The notes under the pieces are model-generated. The model saw only the letters and a program-made list of their open reading frames with translations. It was not told the DNA's origin and did no database searches. DNA of 64,000 bases from Irpex lacteus. Its lineage: Eukaryota; Basidiomycota; Agaricomycetes; Polyporales; Irpicaceae. A program made the translations under genes and the position numbers. Positions 34,042-45,635 of the stretch are shown here, piece after piece. The stretch lies in NCBI GenBank assembly GCA_001986395.2, contig MQVO02000001.1:2914001-2978000 (forward strand). Reading direction: 5' to 3'. Position 1 is the stretch's first letter. Every line of letters starts with the position of its first letter.

Positions 34042-34998
34042 TCAGTCAAGCTTGCGGACAAGTGCGCACCAGTTCTGGACCAACTGCAACATCTCCAGCG
34101 CCTCCTGCGTCTCCTCATACATGACCAACCGCCTCACCTCCTCCGGTGTACTCTTCCACGGTTCCGACAGCCAGTCTGACGTCTCCAAACACCCGGTGAT
34201 GCCATAACACCGGATGGTCTGTACGTTCGATTTGAGTACAATTTCTTGGAAGTGGGGTATGTGTAGTAGGTATGAGAGGTCAAAGTCGGAGAAGGCGATG
34301 GTGGATGTTTGGGGTGCGGATGAGAGTGCGGTGGCGAGGATGCGGATTGCGTTTGGTGCTCGCTCGCAGCTTTCGAAGGAGAGGAGTCTCTGTAGTGAAT
34401 AGCGTGGTGCCAACTCACTCGGTGAGTCATAGAACCAGCGCAGGAGAAGAACAGTATAAGTACTCACAAGTGAGGTCCATCCTTTCATAGCTTCGAGTAC
34501 GGCGGTAGCCAGAGCCCGTGACTCGTCGTTATCCTCTCGTCGGTCCCGGGTGATTCTGTGCAAATACAGCTCTGTGAGGTTCAAGCATGGTAGAGAGCGT
34601 AGTAAGCCCGTTATGGAAGTCTTAGACCGCACTCGGAGGTCGAGCGAGAGAACGCGTATGTTCGGTGCGGCTTTCGCGATGATGCACAGGGGAAGTCCAT
34701 AGCCTCCGTCAAGACGTATGTGTCGGATCAGCAGCCCCAATGTGGGTTTCTTCTGCAGGGTGTTTGCGAGCAGTTCCGTGCCATTATCGGAGGTGATGTA
34801 CACTGTTTGGTAGAGGAGAGGTGTGCCTATTCTGAGCCATTGCTTGTTTACGAGGAGGACGTGTGAGGGAGGACGTAGGAGGGTCTCTGAATAATCTGTG
34901 CGTATGCATGTCATGTGGTCGACGATGTTCACGCGGAAGAGTAGTTGGAGTACTGTGTGGATTATCTCTTCCGGTATCCTGGAGAACATATCGTACAT
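34042..34998 (-). CDS. F-box protein
   Basis: A 318-residue frame open from 34998 to 34042. The F-box is split by an insert: FSRIPEEIIHTVLQLLF (residues 5-21), then SHVLLVNKQWLRIGTPLLYQ (about 45-64). Leucine-rich repeat-like segments follow (IRVLSLDLRV, LPCLNLTELYLHRI, LQRLLSFESCERAP). A GTGAGTACTT string near residue 180 (STYTVLLLRWF) could be a short intron, but reading through keeps the frame. Expected role is substrate recognition for an SCF ubiquitin ligase. A related but decayed copy lies at 19974-21096. Its 3' end lies just beyond the relic at 33760-34030, in convergent orientation. Confidence 0.82.
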   Translation of the reverse strand: MYDMFSRIPEEIIHTVLQLLFRVNIVDHMTCIRTDYSETLLRPPSHVLLVNKQWLRIGTPLLYQTVYITSDNGTELLANTLQKKPTLGLLIRHIRLDGGYGLPLCIIAKAAPNIRVLSLDLRVRSKTSITGLLRSLPCLNLTELYLHRITRDRREDNDESRALATAVLEAMKGWTSLVSTYTVLLLRWFYDSPSELAPRYSLQRLLSFESCERAPNAIRILATALSSAPQTSTIAFSDFDLSYLLHIPHFQEIVLKSNVQTIRCYGITGCLETSDWLSEPWKSTPEEVRRLVMYEETQEALEMLQLVQNWCALVRKLD

Positions 34999-35278
34999 AG
35001 AGACCGAGAAAGGTGGACGGATGAGAGAAACCGGCTCGCGAACAATTGTAGGATCACATTGGCCGCGGATGTCCGCGGACCAATCTGCGCCGGCCTCGTG
35101 TACGTCATCCTGACTAATCCTGCCTTACGTGGGATTTACCTCCGCTATTTACTCCACGCAACCTCGGCTCGTCCAGAATACAAAAACCTGCCTTACCCAC
35201 CGACGACCACCTCACGCCCTCCACACTCACCCCAAAGCCCACATCTTCTGTATCCTCACGACTTACTCTACGACTATC

Positions 35279-35585
35279 ATGTCTCCGAGATCATGGACAA
35301 CGACCATCAGCCTACTCTTCCAAACGCCTATGATCCCGACAGACAACGAGATTGTGGAAAACAAGCAGGTTGAGATCCCCATGATGGATTTCTCGCCCTC
35401 TGACTCTCATCGGTCATCGGTATGTCTTTCACCTCCTGTGGGCGTATATGAAGTAATGTGTACTCAACGGATTCGCCGATTAGGTGCCGCAACATCGTCC
35501 ACGATCGAGTCTGGACAGCACGTTCTCCGTGGCTAGCTCCGATTCGGTGGTCTCCTGGACGTCAGAGAGTGACGACCGTTCATGA
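35279..35585 (+). CDS. small Ser-rich protein, two exons, unknown function
   Basis: ATG at 35279 begins MSPRSWTTTISLLFQTPMIP; exon 1 (35279-35419, 47 codons) ends ..SHRSS at a GTATGT donor, and after a 64-nt intron exon 2 (35484-35585) reads VPQHRPRSSLDSTFSVASSD, SVVSWTSESDDRS and stop. Both exon lengths are multiples of three and the acceptor GATTAG is good. The product is about 80 residues, Ser-rich and acidic at the end, with no signal peptide or membrane helix. No family recognised; it could be a small regulatory protein or a chance frame. Confidence 0.45.
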
Positions 35586-37263
35586 TAAACCGCGGATCCA
35601 TGGTGTGTAGTGCGGCTTCTTCTGTGCATACCGTGTGCTAACGAGGGACCTAATAGTCAAGATAATGTACTTCTCAATGAACGACTACGAGTCGTAATCC
35701 CAGATCTCTAATGGATGCCAGTACCCTATCTCTCTATAATCGCTCCCATCTTCATACCCCTTTCTATTACCATAATCATTAATTGTATATCATTCAGCAT
35801 CCCCATAACTGTAGCACGTCCCCCAGCATATAGCTTTTCCCTCACCCGCATACATCTCATCATGTCTCTAATATTCCCGTCGCTTATGTAATTCAAGTTG
35901 CTGTACCAATACTCCTCCGTATAATGATATCCACTGTACATACAGCATTGTCTATCACCTCACCGGCTCTCAGCTCTGATCAGAGAGAGCACATAGTGCC
36001 CCGCTTGTTTTGAGGCACATTCCTCAATAACTCGCAAGAGCCTGAGGTACGTGAAAGTGCTCCAACTTCGATACTTTCTACTTATAGACTGATGTGTGTG
36101 AGCGTTCTGCTTATGTCAGATTGCCGCAAGTGTATATCACCGTGACGGTCAAGCTCAGCTTCGAGCCGCCAGCACCGTACTAGTAACCCTATTGCCAGTG
36201 CAAGGAACTCCTGCAGCATTTATCCTGCACACAACGTCTCCCAGCCTCATCTCACGAGGCCTCTGTGATGATCTCTATTATTATGGACGCATAAGGAGCT
36301 GACAAATCTACATTTCCGGCGTTTCTGAAGAGGCACATACTATAGTTGAACGTCATCTTAGATGCCAACGTCCAAATCATCGTTCCTAATAAACAACTCC
36401 TCGCGGCCAGGTGTATCGCCGGAACTCCAGAAAGAGGCTTTTGTGAGTTCTCCGTTTCTCTCATAAGTCTTGCTTCTTACCCCATAACTCAATACAGGCG
36501 TATGGAACGACGCAGGCTCCCTTTTTATCATCGAGTCCAGTGATACGCTCCCCGTTGTCACGGCACTTCCGTCTGCCGGTATACGAGTGCTTGTGTCTTA
36601 CGCTGTTGTCCTTCCATTATTCTGTCATGCCACTCATGGCCGTGGAGTAACGTATATGTCCAGCTGTACGGTGATCATAGGTCTTGCGGTAACACAACCT
36701 CTGCTTAACGTGAATAAGGATTCGTCGTTGAACGGGAGAGGATAACGTGGCCTTTATATCTCCAACCGCTCTAGGATTATATCGAGTGTGTCTCTCGGTA
36801 AGTAACTACAGTTAATAGTGATCATGTAGGACCCTAACGTGTTCTCGGATGGCAGAACCTCCGGTTGTCAGCTCGGACGGGGGAGTGGGTTTGACAACTT
36901 TACTGGCCTTGCGCTTACACGTAGTCTCCTCACCGCCGGATATTTCACTCAATATGGTGATAACGGGAACTTTCACCGCTCGTATGTGTGCATCTTGCGC
37001 AACGACTTGCTACACCAGTACGTACACCGTGTCGTCCACAGGACTTCTATAGGCTGACGAACTTGTCAGAATGAGGTGTGTGCGCCCCGTCTCATGACAC
37101 ACAGACCAATGCATACTATTATTGGATGGCCAGGCTGTATTCGCCGCCGGAGCTTCTGCAAAGCCGACTTGACGAGTGGGGTATACAAACCCATCCTTGC
37201 TGTTCTATTCTGACAAGCCGCTACTTCTCACCTCGCAGCTTTTCTACAGATACTATCGCACTC
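35586..37263. other. 1.7-kb region, no gene assigned
   Basis: A possible two-exon frame starts at 36361 (MPTSKSSFLINNSSRPGVSP..), with a GTGAGT donor near 36436 and acceptor AATACAG near 36498, but no family is recognised and it was not called. The rest, including 36840-37060 with overlapping short frames on the plus strand, shows nothing firm. Confidence 0.35.
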
Positions 37264-37938
37264 ATGACTATCGCAGAAGGCGAATACTATATCCACAGCG
37301 CCGCTGGCGACTTCCAAGTCGGTCGTCTGCACCGCGAAGACCGCAGCTTGTTGCCCAAGCGCGTCGTGTCTCTCCCCCCAGGCGACAAACCTGATCGTCC
37401 TGTAGGTCGTTGCTGTCTCGAGCCAGGATTTATCATGTAAACTGAAACGCTTCATCAAGTGGATCGTTATCAAGGACGGGGACAAGAACTTGTACACTCT
37501 CAAGGCCAATGGTGCACCTACTGCGGCGATCGACCACAAGCTCTTCGCTATCCTCCTAGACACCCCCGAACCTACCAAATGGAAGCTCATCAGGGCGGAA
37601 CGTCATGGTGAAGATGCTTACATGTGAGTAGTCATCTGCAGCGATGTCCTGTAGTTCTCGTCTTTCAAGTTCTCAAACTCAGGCTGACGGGCTTATAATT
37701 TTGTGTCACGGTGAAGTGTCACTACCGAAGATGGTCTCGCAGGCTGGGTTCTCCCATCAAGCGAGCCCTACGATCAGGTTCAATTCACAGTTTACCTCGA
37801 CCGTTATCGTGAGTACTGACGGGCCAATCATTTTGCCTTATTCAGATTGCCGTGAGGCCTTTGATTGTGGGGCCTTCCAACCCACCCACCTACCCGTTGA
37901 ACCAAGTCTTCATCTTCAAGAGTGTCACGGAGAAATGA
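37264..37938 (+). CDS. mushroom serine-protease inhibitor, MEROPS I66 type
   Basis: Four exons (37264-37401, 37460-37623, 37717-37777, 37846-37938) give 151 residues, the usual length of this beta-trefoil family. It begins MTIAEGEYYIHSAAGDFQVG and has KRVVSLPPG. Exon 2 carries WIVIKDGDKNLYTLKANGAP, AAIDHKLFAILLDTPEPTKW; exon 3 has VTTEDGLAGWVLPSSEPYDQ and exon 4 IAVRPLIVGPSN..YPLNQVFIFKSVTEK. The GW(V)LP block and the C-terminal P.NQ.F.F are typical of I66 inhibitors such as cospin and cnispin, which block trypsin-like proteases and are linked to defence against fungivores. No signal peptide, as in the family. The exon 3 acceptor is AAG rather than CAG/TAG. Family by recalled pattern only. 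Confidence 0.75.
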
Positions 37939-40499
37939 GCTCGTCGAGAGGACGCGCTCACGGCTGTGTCCTATGTCTTGTATTTGCTGTGCTCGATACT
38001 GGTCGATTTGTACCTTGCATGAATACAATATGACATCTTGTGTGTAACATATGCATCCTCCGAGGTGTTTCTAATGCTTGTGTGCATAAGCACGTACAAT
38101 GCGGGCTCTACCATTGGCCAACTGATTTTCGCTTGCATGGCTTGAATCTCTTACCCAAAATCTTCATTTCGAAGTGAATCTGAACTCCCCATAAGAAGCG
38201 CGTCTCAAATGCTGCAAACCGACTGCTACTGTCTCTCTGAGGCAGACTAAGCAACTTTTGTACCCCACCACTCGAATCATTTACTTGCTCGTTTGACTCT
38301 CTAAATACATACAAGCAAAAAGTACATACACAGCCCCTAATAAAACATAGTGCAGTCCACCATATATCTAGCAATAATTTATGGAATAACAAAGTTCCTC
38401 TTCGCCTCCATTGTCCCCCGTTCCGATCACACCCCCAAGCAGGGACGAAGCCCAAGTCTGCGCGCGGTCGAAGTCGCCTGGTGGCTCGGGAAGGTACACC
38501 CAGTGGTTGGAATGGTTCCCCTCAGGGTATCGCTGCGAGAGTTCGAGGAAGTCGGCGATGAGTCTAGGAGGATAGTAGAGTGTATGGCCGACCTCGCGAT
38601 TGGTCAATGCCTGGGGCGTTCGCGTTAAGGGTTATGGCATGCGGGCGCCGGGGATACCGTATACGTGGAGGAGTAATGGATGGGTGAGGATTTTTTGACA
38701 TCGCCTTTGTAATATGTGTTATGCGGCTGGGTGTATGCCGACGTCGACGATGCGGATACCAGCATCGATTAGCAAGCCTCTAGTTTGCTCGCAGCTCGAG
38801 GACACCTTCGTCTTCTTCAACCCTTCACGCACGTACACTGCTCTCTCAGAGCCAGCCACCCATATCGCTCGCAGCTGCATCACCCCACCAAAGAGTAGGC
38901 AGCCCTCAGAAGAACACAACACCAACGCTACTAGCTCCAGACCTGATCCCGATGCTGCCGCTCCCACTCGTAGACTGGGTGCCTTGTGGTTGAGAGGGTT
39001 TGGACGCAGCGGCGGTGGTCTTCGAGTACGTCCGAGAGTATCGGGGTCGGAGGGAGGTAGATGTATATGGAGAGGTGGGAGAAGAGGAGAGTGGTGTGGA
39101 AGACATTGTGATGGGAGATGACGATGAGAGGCGGGATGAGTATGGTGTGGGATAGGGGCGAAGTACGGGAGGATGTCGAGGAGTGTAAGTGTAGGTGGTA
39201 CCTGTTGAGAAGAAGCAAGCCAAATGTCGAATGTCGAAGCTTGAAAGCTGGGATGGGAAGACAGAGGTATGTGACAGCACCTTCGAAGCTCGAAGTTAGA
39301 AGTTCACTCACCTCTGACCGACGTATATATAGAGTAATGGCAACACCAGTACCAACATAGGTTAGTTCGATAGCAGACACAGCTTGAGTATGGAGATAGA
39401 AAGCGTCCAATACGCTTTACATTCCACGGCCAATCCGAGTCTGCGTTCTTACACCCACAGACGGCCTATCGCCTACCTATCATGCATTCTAAATTCTAGT
39501 GAGTGATTAGGTGTTAGACCGTCTGTGGATGACTGCTTTAGGTGGTCATTGGTCTTGTTCTGCATGTGTCATAATGCTCGTCGAATGATGAACTTGCGAC
39601 GATGTATAAACCTGTGTCTTTAATGAAGTCGTTATTCCGGGCTATACGGAGGGATGTGTTTACCGAGGGTCACGTCACGGCCAGGGGGTTGGGCTGTACA
39701 GCTTATTTCATTGGTCAGAGATGCATACGACATATTATGATGCTAGTGACATATCAAGGATGAATCATGAGAGACTGTGTCTGAGTATGAAGTGGAAGGT
39801 ACTTACAGTGTAGCCTTTATTGCCGACCATTTAAGCCTAAAACACTTCTTTCCACATGCGAATCGCAATTGACTTGCAAGCTTGGTGCCAACCACAGTAT
39901 GTATATGGACAATATTAGTTGGATGTGACACAGTCAGCTAGATGATAGTGGTGGTCACGACATGAGCTCGAGCAATTCCGATGAGCGAGCGACCTCGGGC
40001 AACTCCCGAGTCAACGAATCACCATCTTGCTCTCACACCGCATTGCTCGTCAGCATCATCGTTAATGCAGCCTCTATCCCCAAAAACAGTCATATCATCG
40101 AGCTCGGCTTTACTGAGGCTGTTCATGATCATTCTCTGGACGAAGAGCGGCCGACAAGCACACAGGTTGAAGGCGGAATATGTCTTTGGTTGACACTACG
40201 GCCGCCGTACACTGTCCGACTCGTCATCTAGGCAGGTGATCAACGGTCAACGTTGGACTAGAAGGCTCGGGTGTTGCTGTCGTTTGAAAGGTGGAGGCAG
40301 CGCGGGTCCTCACAGAGTTGTCGCTCGAGCTCGACAGATCGTAAGACTGGTCGGTCTGCAGGTACGTCGTACTTCGTTACATCCACCATCTCCAGCCCTT
40401 CTCATGCAAATCATGATCTCTTTACAATCGGCAGGTCGGTACGAACTCAATGATCCAGGATCTTCATGGGCTCATGCTCAAGAGTCAGAAACTTGAGTG

Positions 40500-41446
40500 C
40501 CAGGACGTCCGATTGTCGCTGATCATCCCTACCTGTCCCCGCCCCCTCCTCGCCACAGCAAATCTATCTGTCAGTCAGTCTTGCAATTGCTTGTCTGCAC
40601 ATCTGTCGCGATCCTCCACTATCTCTTCATTCTCATGTCCCCAGGGACGATCCGCCGCAACTCCGCTTCTGACTTCACCATCCTTGCAATCACCTTTTCC
40701 CAACGACGTCGACAGTTTAATTTCCTGCAATACATGTATAGACAACACCGAAGATCAGGTACGTGTGCACATACGTCTAAGTCACTTTGCCGTGAACTTA
40801 CTATCGGCATACATGCATGCCGGGCCTTAGTAACTCACGTCCTACATGCCTGCAGATGATAGCCTGTATCCCGAAGATTACTACGCGTCATCCTTGCAGA
40901 TCTCATCTCGAATCCCCAGGCTGATTTGTAAGGCACCGGTCAGTACCTGCCAATCCTCGTACACTTGCAGAGTGCCCCTCATGGGACAAAGAGGGCGATT
41001 GACTGGCTTTGACAGCTCCCGTTGAAAGGTAATACATATGTGGCGAGGATGTGTCCGGACTCAACTAACATCTGCACACAAACAGTCGGTGTTCGGTTCG
41101 GCGAGCATGGCAAGACTATGCAGATAGGAGAGGTCGACGTCTCGAATATGTCGAGACGTCGTACTTACTCCTGCCCATCGCCTTGCATATGTTCAAGCCG
41201 AGCTGCAATACAGTACCAATGGCATATCTGTCCGATCTAACGTGATGCTTCCAACTAGCCTTCACCTAGCCCGCCACTGCTATCTTCGACGAAGAGTTGG
41301 AGACTGCGTACGTGCACCCGGGGTTCAGGGATACTTCATATGGGTACGGAACAGACAAATTCGATGCAATTGTCTTCGAATTCAAGAGCTCAATTGTAAT
41401 GTAACAAGGTTTACACTTTCTACTACACGTCTATCAACACCTTAAC
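40500..41446 (+). pseudogene. possible eroded or heavily spliced gene, family unknown
   Basis: Several plus-strand stretches look coding and can be joined through GT..AG signals: one ending FNFLQYMYRQHRRS at a GTACGT donor near 40758, one reading DDSLYPEDYYASSLQIS after an acceptor near 40854, one VGVRFGEHGKTMQIGEVDVS near 41090-41150, and a terminal one FDEELETAYVHPGFRD.. GTDKFDAIVFEFKSSIVM with stop at 41444-41446. Joins between them hit stops in at least one place (near 40980-41025). No family was recognised, so this may be a decayed gene. Confidence 0.28.
41136..41160. repeat. 10-bp inverted repeat
   Basis: GACGTCTCGA and TCGAGACGTC flank a 5-base loop ATATG. It lies within the possibly coding stretch described at 40500-41446. 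Confidence 0.8.
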
Positions 41447-44400
41447 ACCCCGGCATTATTATTAGACCACCTCGACCTGCCTCTCGAGCCCTTCCAGCTC
41501 CCTCTCCTCTTTTCCCTTCCTTGAACTCTGGTCTTTAGGTCACTTCCGGCGGCCGCCTCAATGAAGAAGCAAGCATCGTGGTATGTATCACGCCTATCAA
41601 GACGGGATGAAGAAGAGATGCTGGAGATCGGCTTCATAGCATCTTAGGCTCGAGCTCATGTGAGTTTGTTGATATCTTTGGTGTCTTTGCGTTCTGGCCT
41701 TTGATGGTACTCGGTCCGAAAGACGGTGTCTTCGTTCATGCCAGTGGCCCGCTGCTTCCTAAGCCCAATGGACAGGGAGGATGAACCATAGACCGTCAGA
41801 CGGCGAACCTGAGTGGTGACGATGAACTCGTTGAAATATGCACACTAGTAACCATTTTTGGCTGTTGGTCTATAGCATTTAGGTGCGAGAGCGAGCAAGC
41901 CGCGATGGTGGTCGAAGAAAATTATATCACTATCTTTCAGGTACTTATGATGTAACGGAGAAACAGCAACTATCCAGCCGAAATGAGAATGTCTACGCAA
42001 GTAGAAGGGGACAGAGTAGGTTACAAGGCGAGTATGAAGGCCCATTATTGCAGAAGATCAAAAGGCCGTTTGAGGTACATTAGCGTCGAAGAAAGGAGGA
42101 TTCCGGATTACAAGATTAGCAGAATATAATGCACGTGTAGGAGGTGAGTAAATATCAATGGAGATGCGAGTATGGAGAGATGCGAGCAGTTGAGCTGATT
42201 GATGATTGGAAAAGCAAATAACGAATAGAATAATAACATGCGGAAACCAGAATACGAACAAGAAAACCCATGGATCGTCGGAATTGGATGGTGTTTGCCA
42301 TACCGACACTCACGGCGTCGCTATGCGCAGCGCTACGTCAGCAGCTGCGATGATCATGGACTCGATGGCGCTGGAGGAACGCCAGAGTCGAAAGGGTGGG
42401 TAGGGTGGTGGTGGTGGGCCGTAGGCCGCGGACGCGCGTCGTTGGAACCAGAAGTGCGTGTAAAAGTGCGTGATTCGTTGCCGTCACCGTTGCTGTATGC
42501 AACCCTGTTAACGACCTGCGTCTGCTCACATCACCTTTGTCAGCTTTGTTCGGCGCATACGGGAAAGAGGTGGCTTACTATGACGAAACAACGCAATCGG
42601 CGAAGAGCAGCACGATTGGCTCGCTCAGAAGAATACTGGGCCTGCTGTAGAGGTTGCCACAGTCTTTATGTTGCCTTGCGAAGAGGATGAGCCCTTGGGG
42701 CCTGAAGGCTTGGAAGCAGTGACTGGGCAGGCAGCGAAGGTAGAAGACGACATTATTGGGTGTGAGTGTGAGTAGAGGAGAGGAGGCTTGATGAGGAAGA
42801 GTCAGAGAGAGTACGACTGCGGGAGAGGCTGAACGAGTCAGTGAGAGGACTGCGGTGAGGTGAGTTGTGTAGCCCTTCCTCGTCGCGACTCATCCCTTTA
42901 TACTCAATTCCTGTCGTTGGGCGTATACCAATTCCGGTTTGAAACAGTAAACAGTGATTAGCTGGAAAGAGGCGAAGTCAATTCATCATCAAAAGGCGGT
43001 TCCGGCGGTCGCCCTTGCCTGTCGTTCGCAATTGAACAGAAAGCCATATGTTACCGTATTGCGATGCCAGTCAACTCGAGCGGGCTATTACGGTGTGTGC
43101 CTGTTTTTCATCTTGCAACAAACCTCGCCTTCGCTGAGATCTGAGATGAGTGATCTCGCGTTTTGGCGTGTTTCCCACGCCTCCGCCCTATCGCGTGGTC
43201 CGTCCAACCGAACGGGCGTTTGGTAGAAGTTCTTGTCTTGCCATACCAATGCCAAACTCTACTCGAAAGCATGGAAAGTAAGTGGTGACATACTCTGCAT
43301 CGAGGCCGGCCGACTTGATTTTGCTTCCCGTGGTGCGATTTTTGGATTACAGGTCGTATCGTGCATACGATACGGAAAGATACTCAACATACCGAACAGC
43401 CATGAGCGCTGATTTCCGAATATCGTAGTCAGTTGCGCGGTCGCTTGTCCCCTCTATCCCTGACTCGAGCTGTGCATCCGGCAGTCAGAACCCACAGCAC
43501 AGCGCAGCCAAGGATATATCTGTGCGTCACACAATCTGCCGTGGCTGTCCGCCCACGTTCTGTTCGATGTCGCGTTTCGATTTCTTTTCAGCTTGCCTCA
43601 ATCGTGCACAATGGGCAGTGCCAGATGGACACCGAGATTTCGATCACTACGGACGGTGCCGCGAGCAACCCTGCCAGTGCGGGGGGTTCTTGTGCCTAGT
43701 TTCTGCCAACTTCCTGGTAGCTTCCGTTAGTGGGCCAGGGTTTACTTACACCTGCCTTCAGAAGATCGTATCTCTAAATCAAAATGGAGCACAACTCCCG
43801 TTGCCATTTATATACGTGCGCTGGCCCGACGTGTATCCCGGCTGGCCGGTAGCCATATGGACAGTACGTCCAATTGCTTGTTGGATTGGATATCCAATTA
43901 TGTTAGTCTTGTTCGCCGTGTTGACCTTAGGTGTACTCAGAAAAGCCTTCCTTGGCTTGGCCGTGGCACCCCAATTTCACAACAAGTTCCATCTCTGACT
44001 GCTCCGCAGAGGTCGGTTTGAGTACCATCCAAACATAGCATCGTATCGTGACCATCGTTGGGATATGTCACAATCATTCAAACTATGGACGCTTACGCCC
44101 AGACCGCTGTACGTAATTCGTCCACAACTTGCTTCCATTGCACAGTAGACCGAGTTTTAGCGTAAGTTCTGCAAACGAGACCAGACGAGATTCTGGTACA
44201 AGTAGTACGGAGGTTCTTTAGCATCATGGAAACCATCAGCTAAACTCTGTTGTGCGCATCATGGGCTTGAGCGCATCGCGTTCTTAGTACTTAGATTTTC
44301 TTGGTGGAGGTAAGTAGCGCGGGGACGACAACATCTCGATTGAGCATGAACTGCGTAATAGGAAAACGTCGACATCTCGCACGGCTGACCTTTACTTCCG

Positions 44401-45635
44401 TGGCAGTGCAGCAAATCCTCGGGTTGGTCCACTGTCCTGTCGCCGTAGCATTGAAACTGGTACGTACGCCTTCCCATCGTGCGCTTGTTTCACAATACAC
44501 TACTGACAAGTTTCGGACGACATCATCAGATGGATGCGCACATCTAATTGTTATTATGGCTGACAAAGGAAGAACTCCACCCGCAGTAAGTATAAACTAT
44601 CTCTCATCAGGAGCAGTATCAAAAACACGTCAATGAAATACTTGTCGACGTGTCAATGTCCTTGTGTCTTCAGAATGCAAATGCATACGGTCCTACATTG
44701 GTATGCCCTAGACCAATGGAAATGTATTGGTACTCGGAGTGGATGGCAAGTGGTGTCCCAATGGCCATCTGCGTGTTCCCTGATCATCATCGGCGACGAA
44801 TAGCTGATATCCAACGTCTGTCCCCTCTGCTAATTCAACATTCAGTATAGAACACTATATATCACTCACGTCACTCCAGAACAGCGCTCGGTGCGAATAT
44901 CGACCCGGCAGACATTTATCTATGTCCGTTACTGGGATCTGACGTTCATTACTGGAAAGATCGGGCATAGAATATCGAACCGGAAAAGTAGATCCATCTT
45001 TGTGGGAATGTACGTACAACGGATTTAATGCAGTATACGCCGAGTGCACTGGTCGTGATTGTGGCACACGCGTACAAGGCGGAGATAGCCCACATACTCA
45101 AAGTAGAAGCATTTTCAACACAAGAGGATTGTTACAGGGTGTGCCGAAAGGCTGAAGAAACAGCAGCGGTGATATCTTTTTCTGTGCGCGACATATCTCG
45201 TTAGTTGCTTTAGCCAGCGCAAAGTACAAGGCGATGATTGGATACCGAAGGTGGAGGACCGTTTAGTTCACATCAACGTTCAGCAACATCTTTCGGTGCA
45301 CTGATCGTTCCGAAAAATTGAATAAAATGAGGATACCTAGTAGCATGAGTTTCACCAAGGCGTCGATAATGTGGCCTAAGTTTATCGAAAGGTCGCAGTG
45401 CTCTGTTGACCGCGTGGTTTCGCTCAAGGTCAGCTTGGAAGTGAGACCTGGTGTGTACCTAATGTGTTAGTGAACGTGAGGATAACATACACACCAGCTG
45501 AGGCGGGATAGAAAACACCATTTATCTAGTACACGCTTGTTATTTCGTTTTTACGAGGCTCTTTGCGTCGCATTCTTATCATATCATACACTTGGCTGAG
45601 TTGTTGCAAGTCAGGTCCTATATCACCTGGCCGCT

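Larger units (their letters stand above)
37939..45635. other. 7.7-kb gene-poor region
   Basis: No complete gene could be supported. Open stretches near 38370-38960 and 38906-39410 (minus), 39960-41446, 43433-43998 and 44300-44850 (plus) have splice-like signals but no recognisable domain and no continuous exon chain. Some are likely eroded genes. A short inverted pair CCACAGACGG/CCGTCTGTGG lies at about 39457-39525. Confidence 0.35.

Noticed and set aside
42238..42690. Plus-strand frame of 150 codons with a Trp-rich stretch
   Set aside because: Composition follows local G/T-rich sequence, no conserved motif, and antisense frames are equally open.
43433..43998. Frame with a hydrophobic stretch IMLVLFAVLTLGVL
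   Set aside because: Could be a membrane helix, but the flanking exons could not be linked and no family was recognised, so it was left as unassigned in the gene-poor region.
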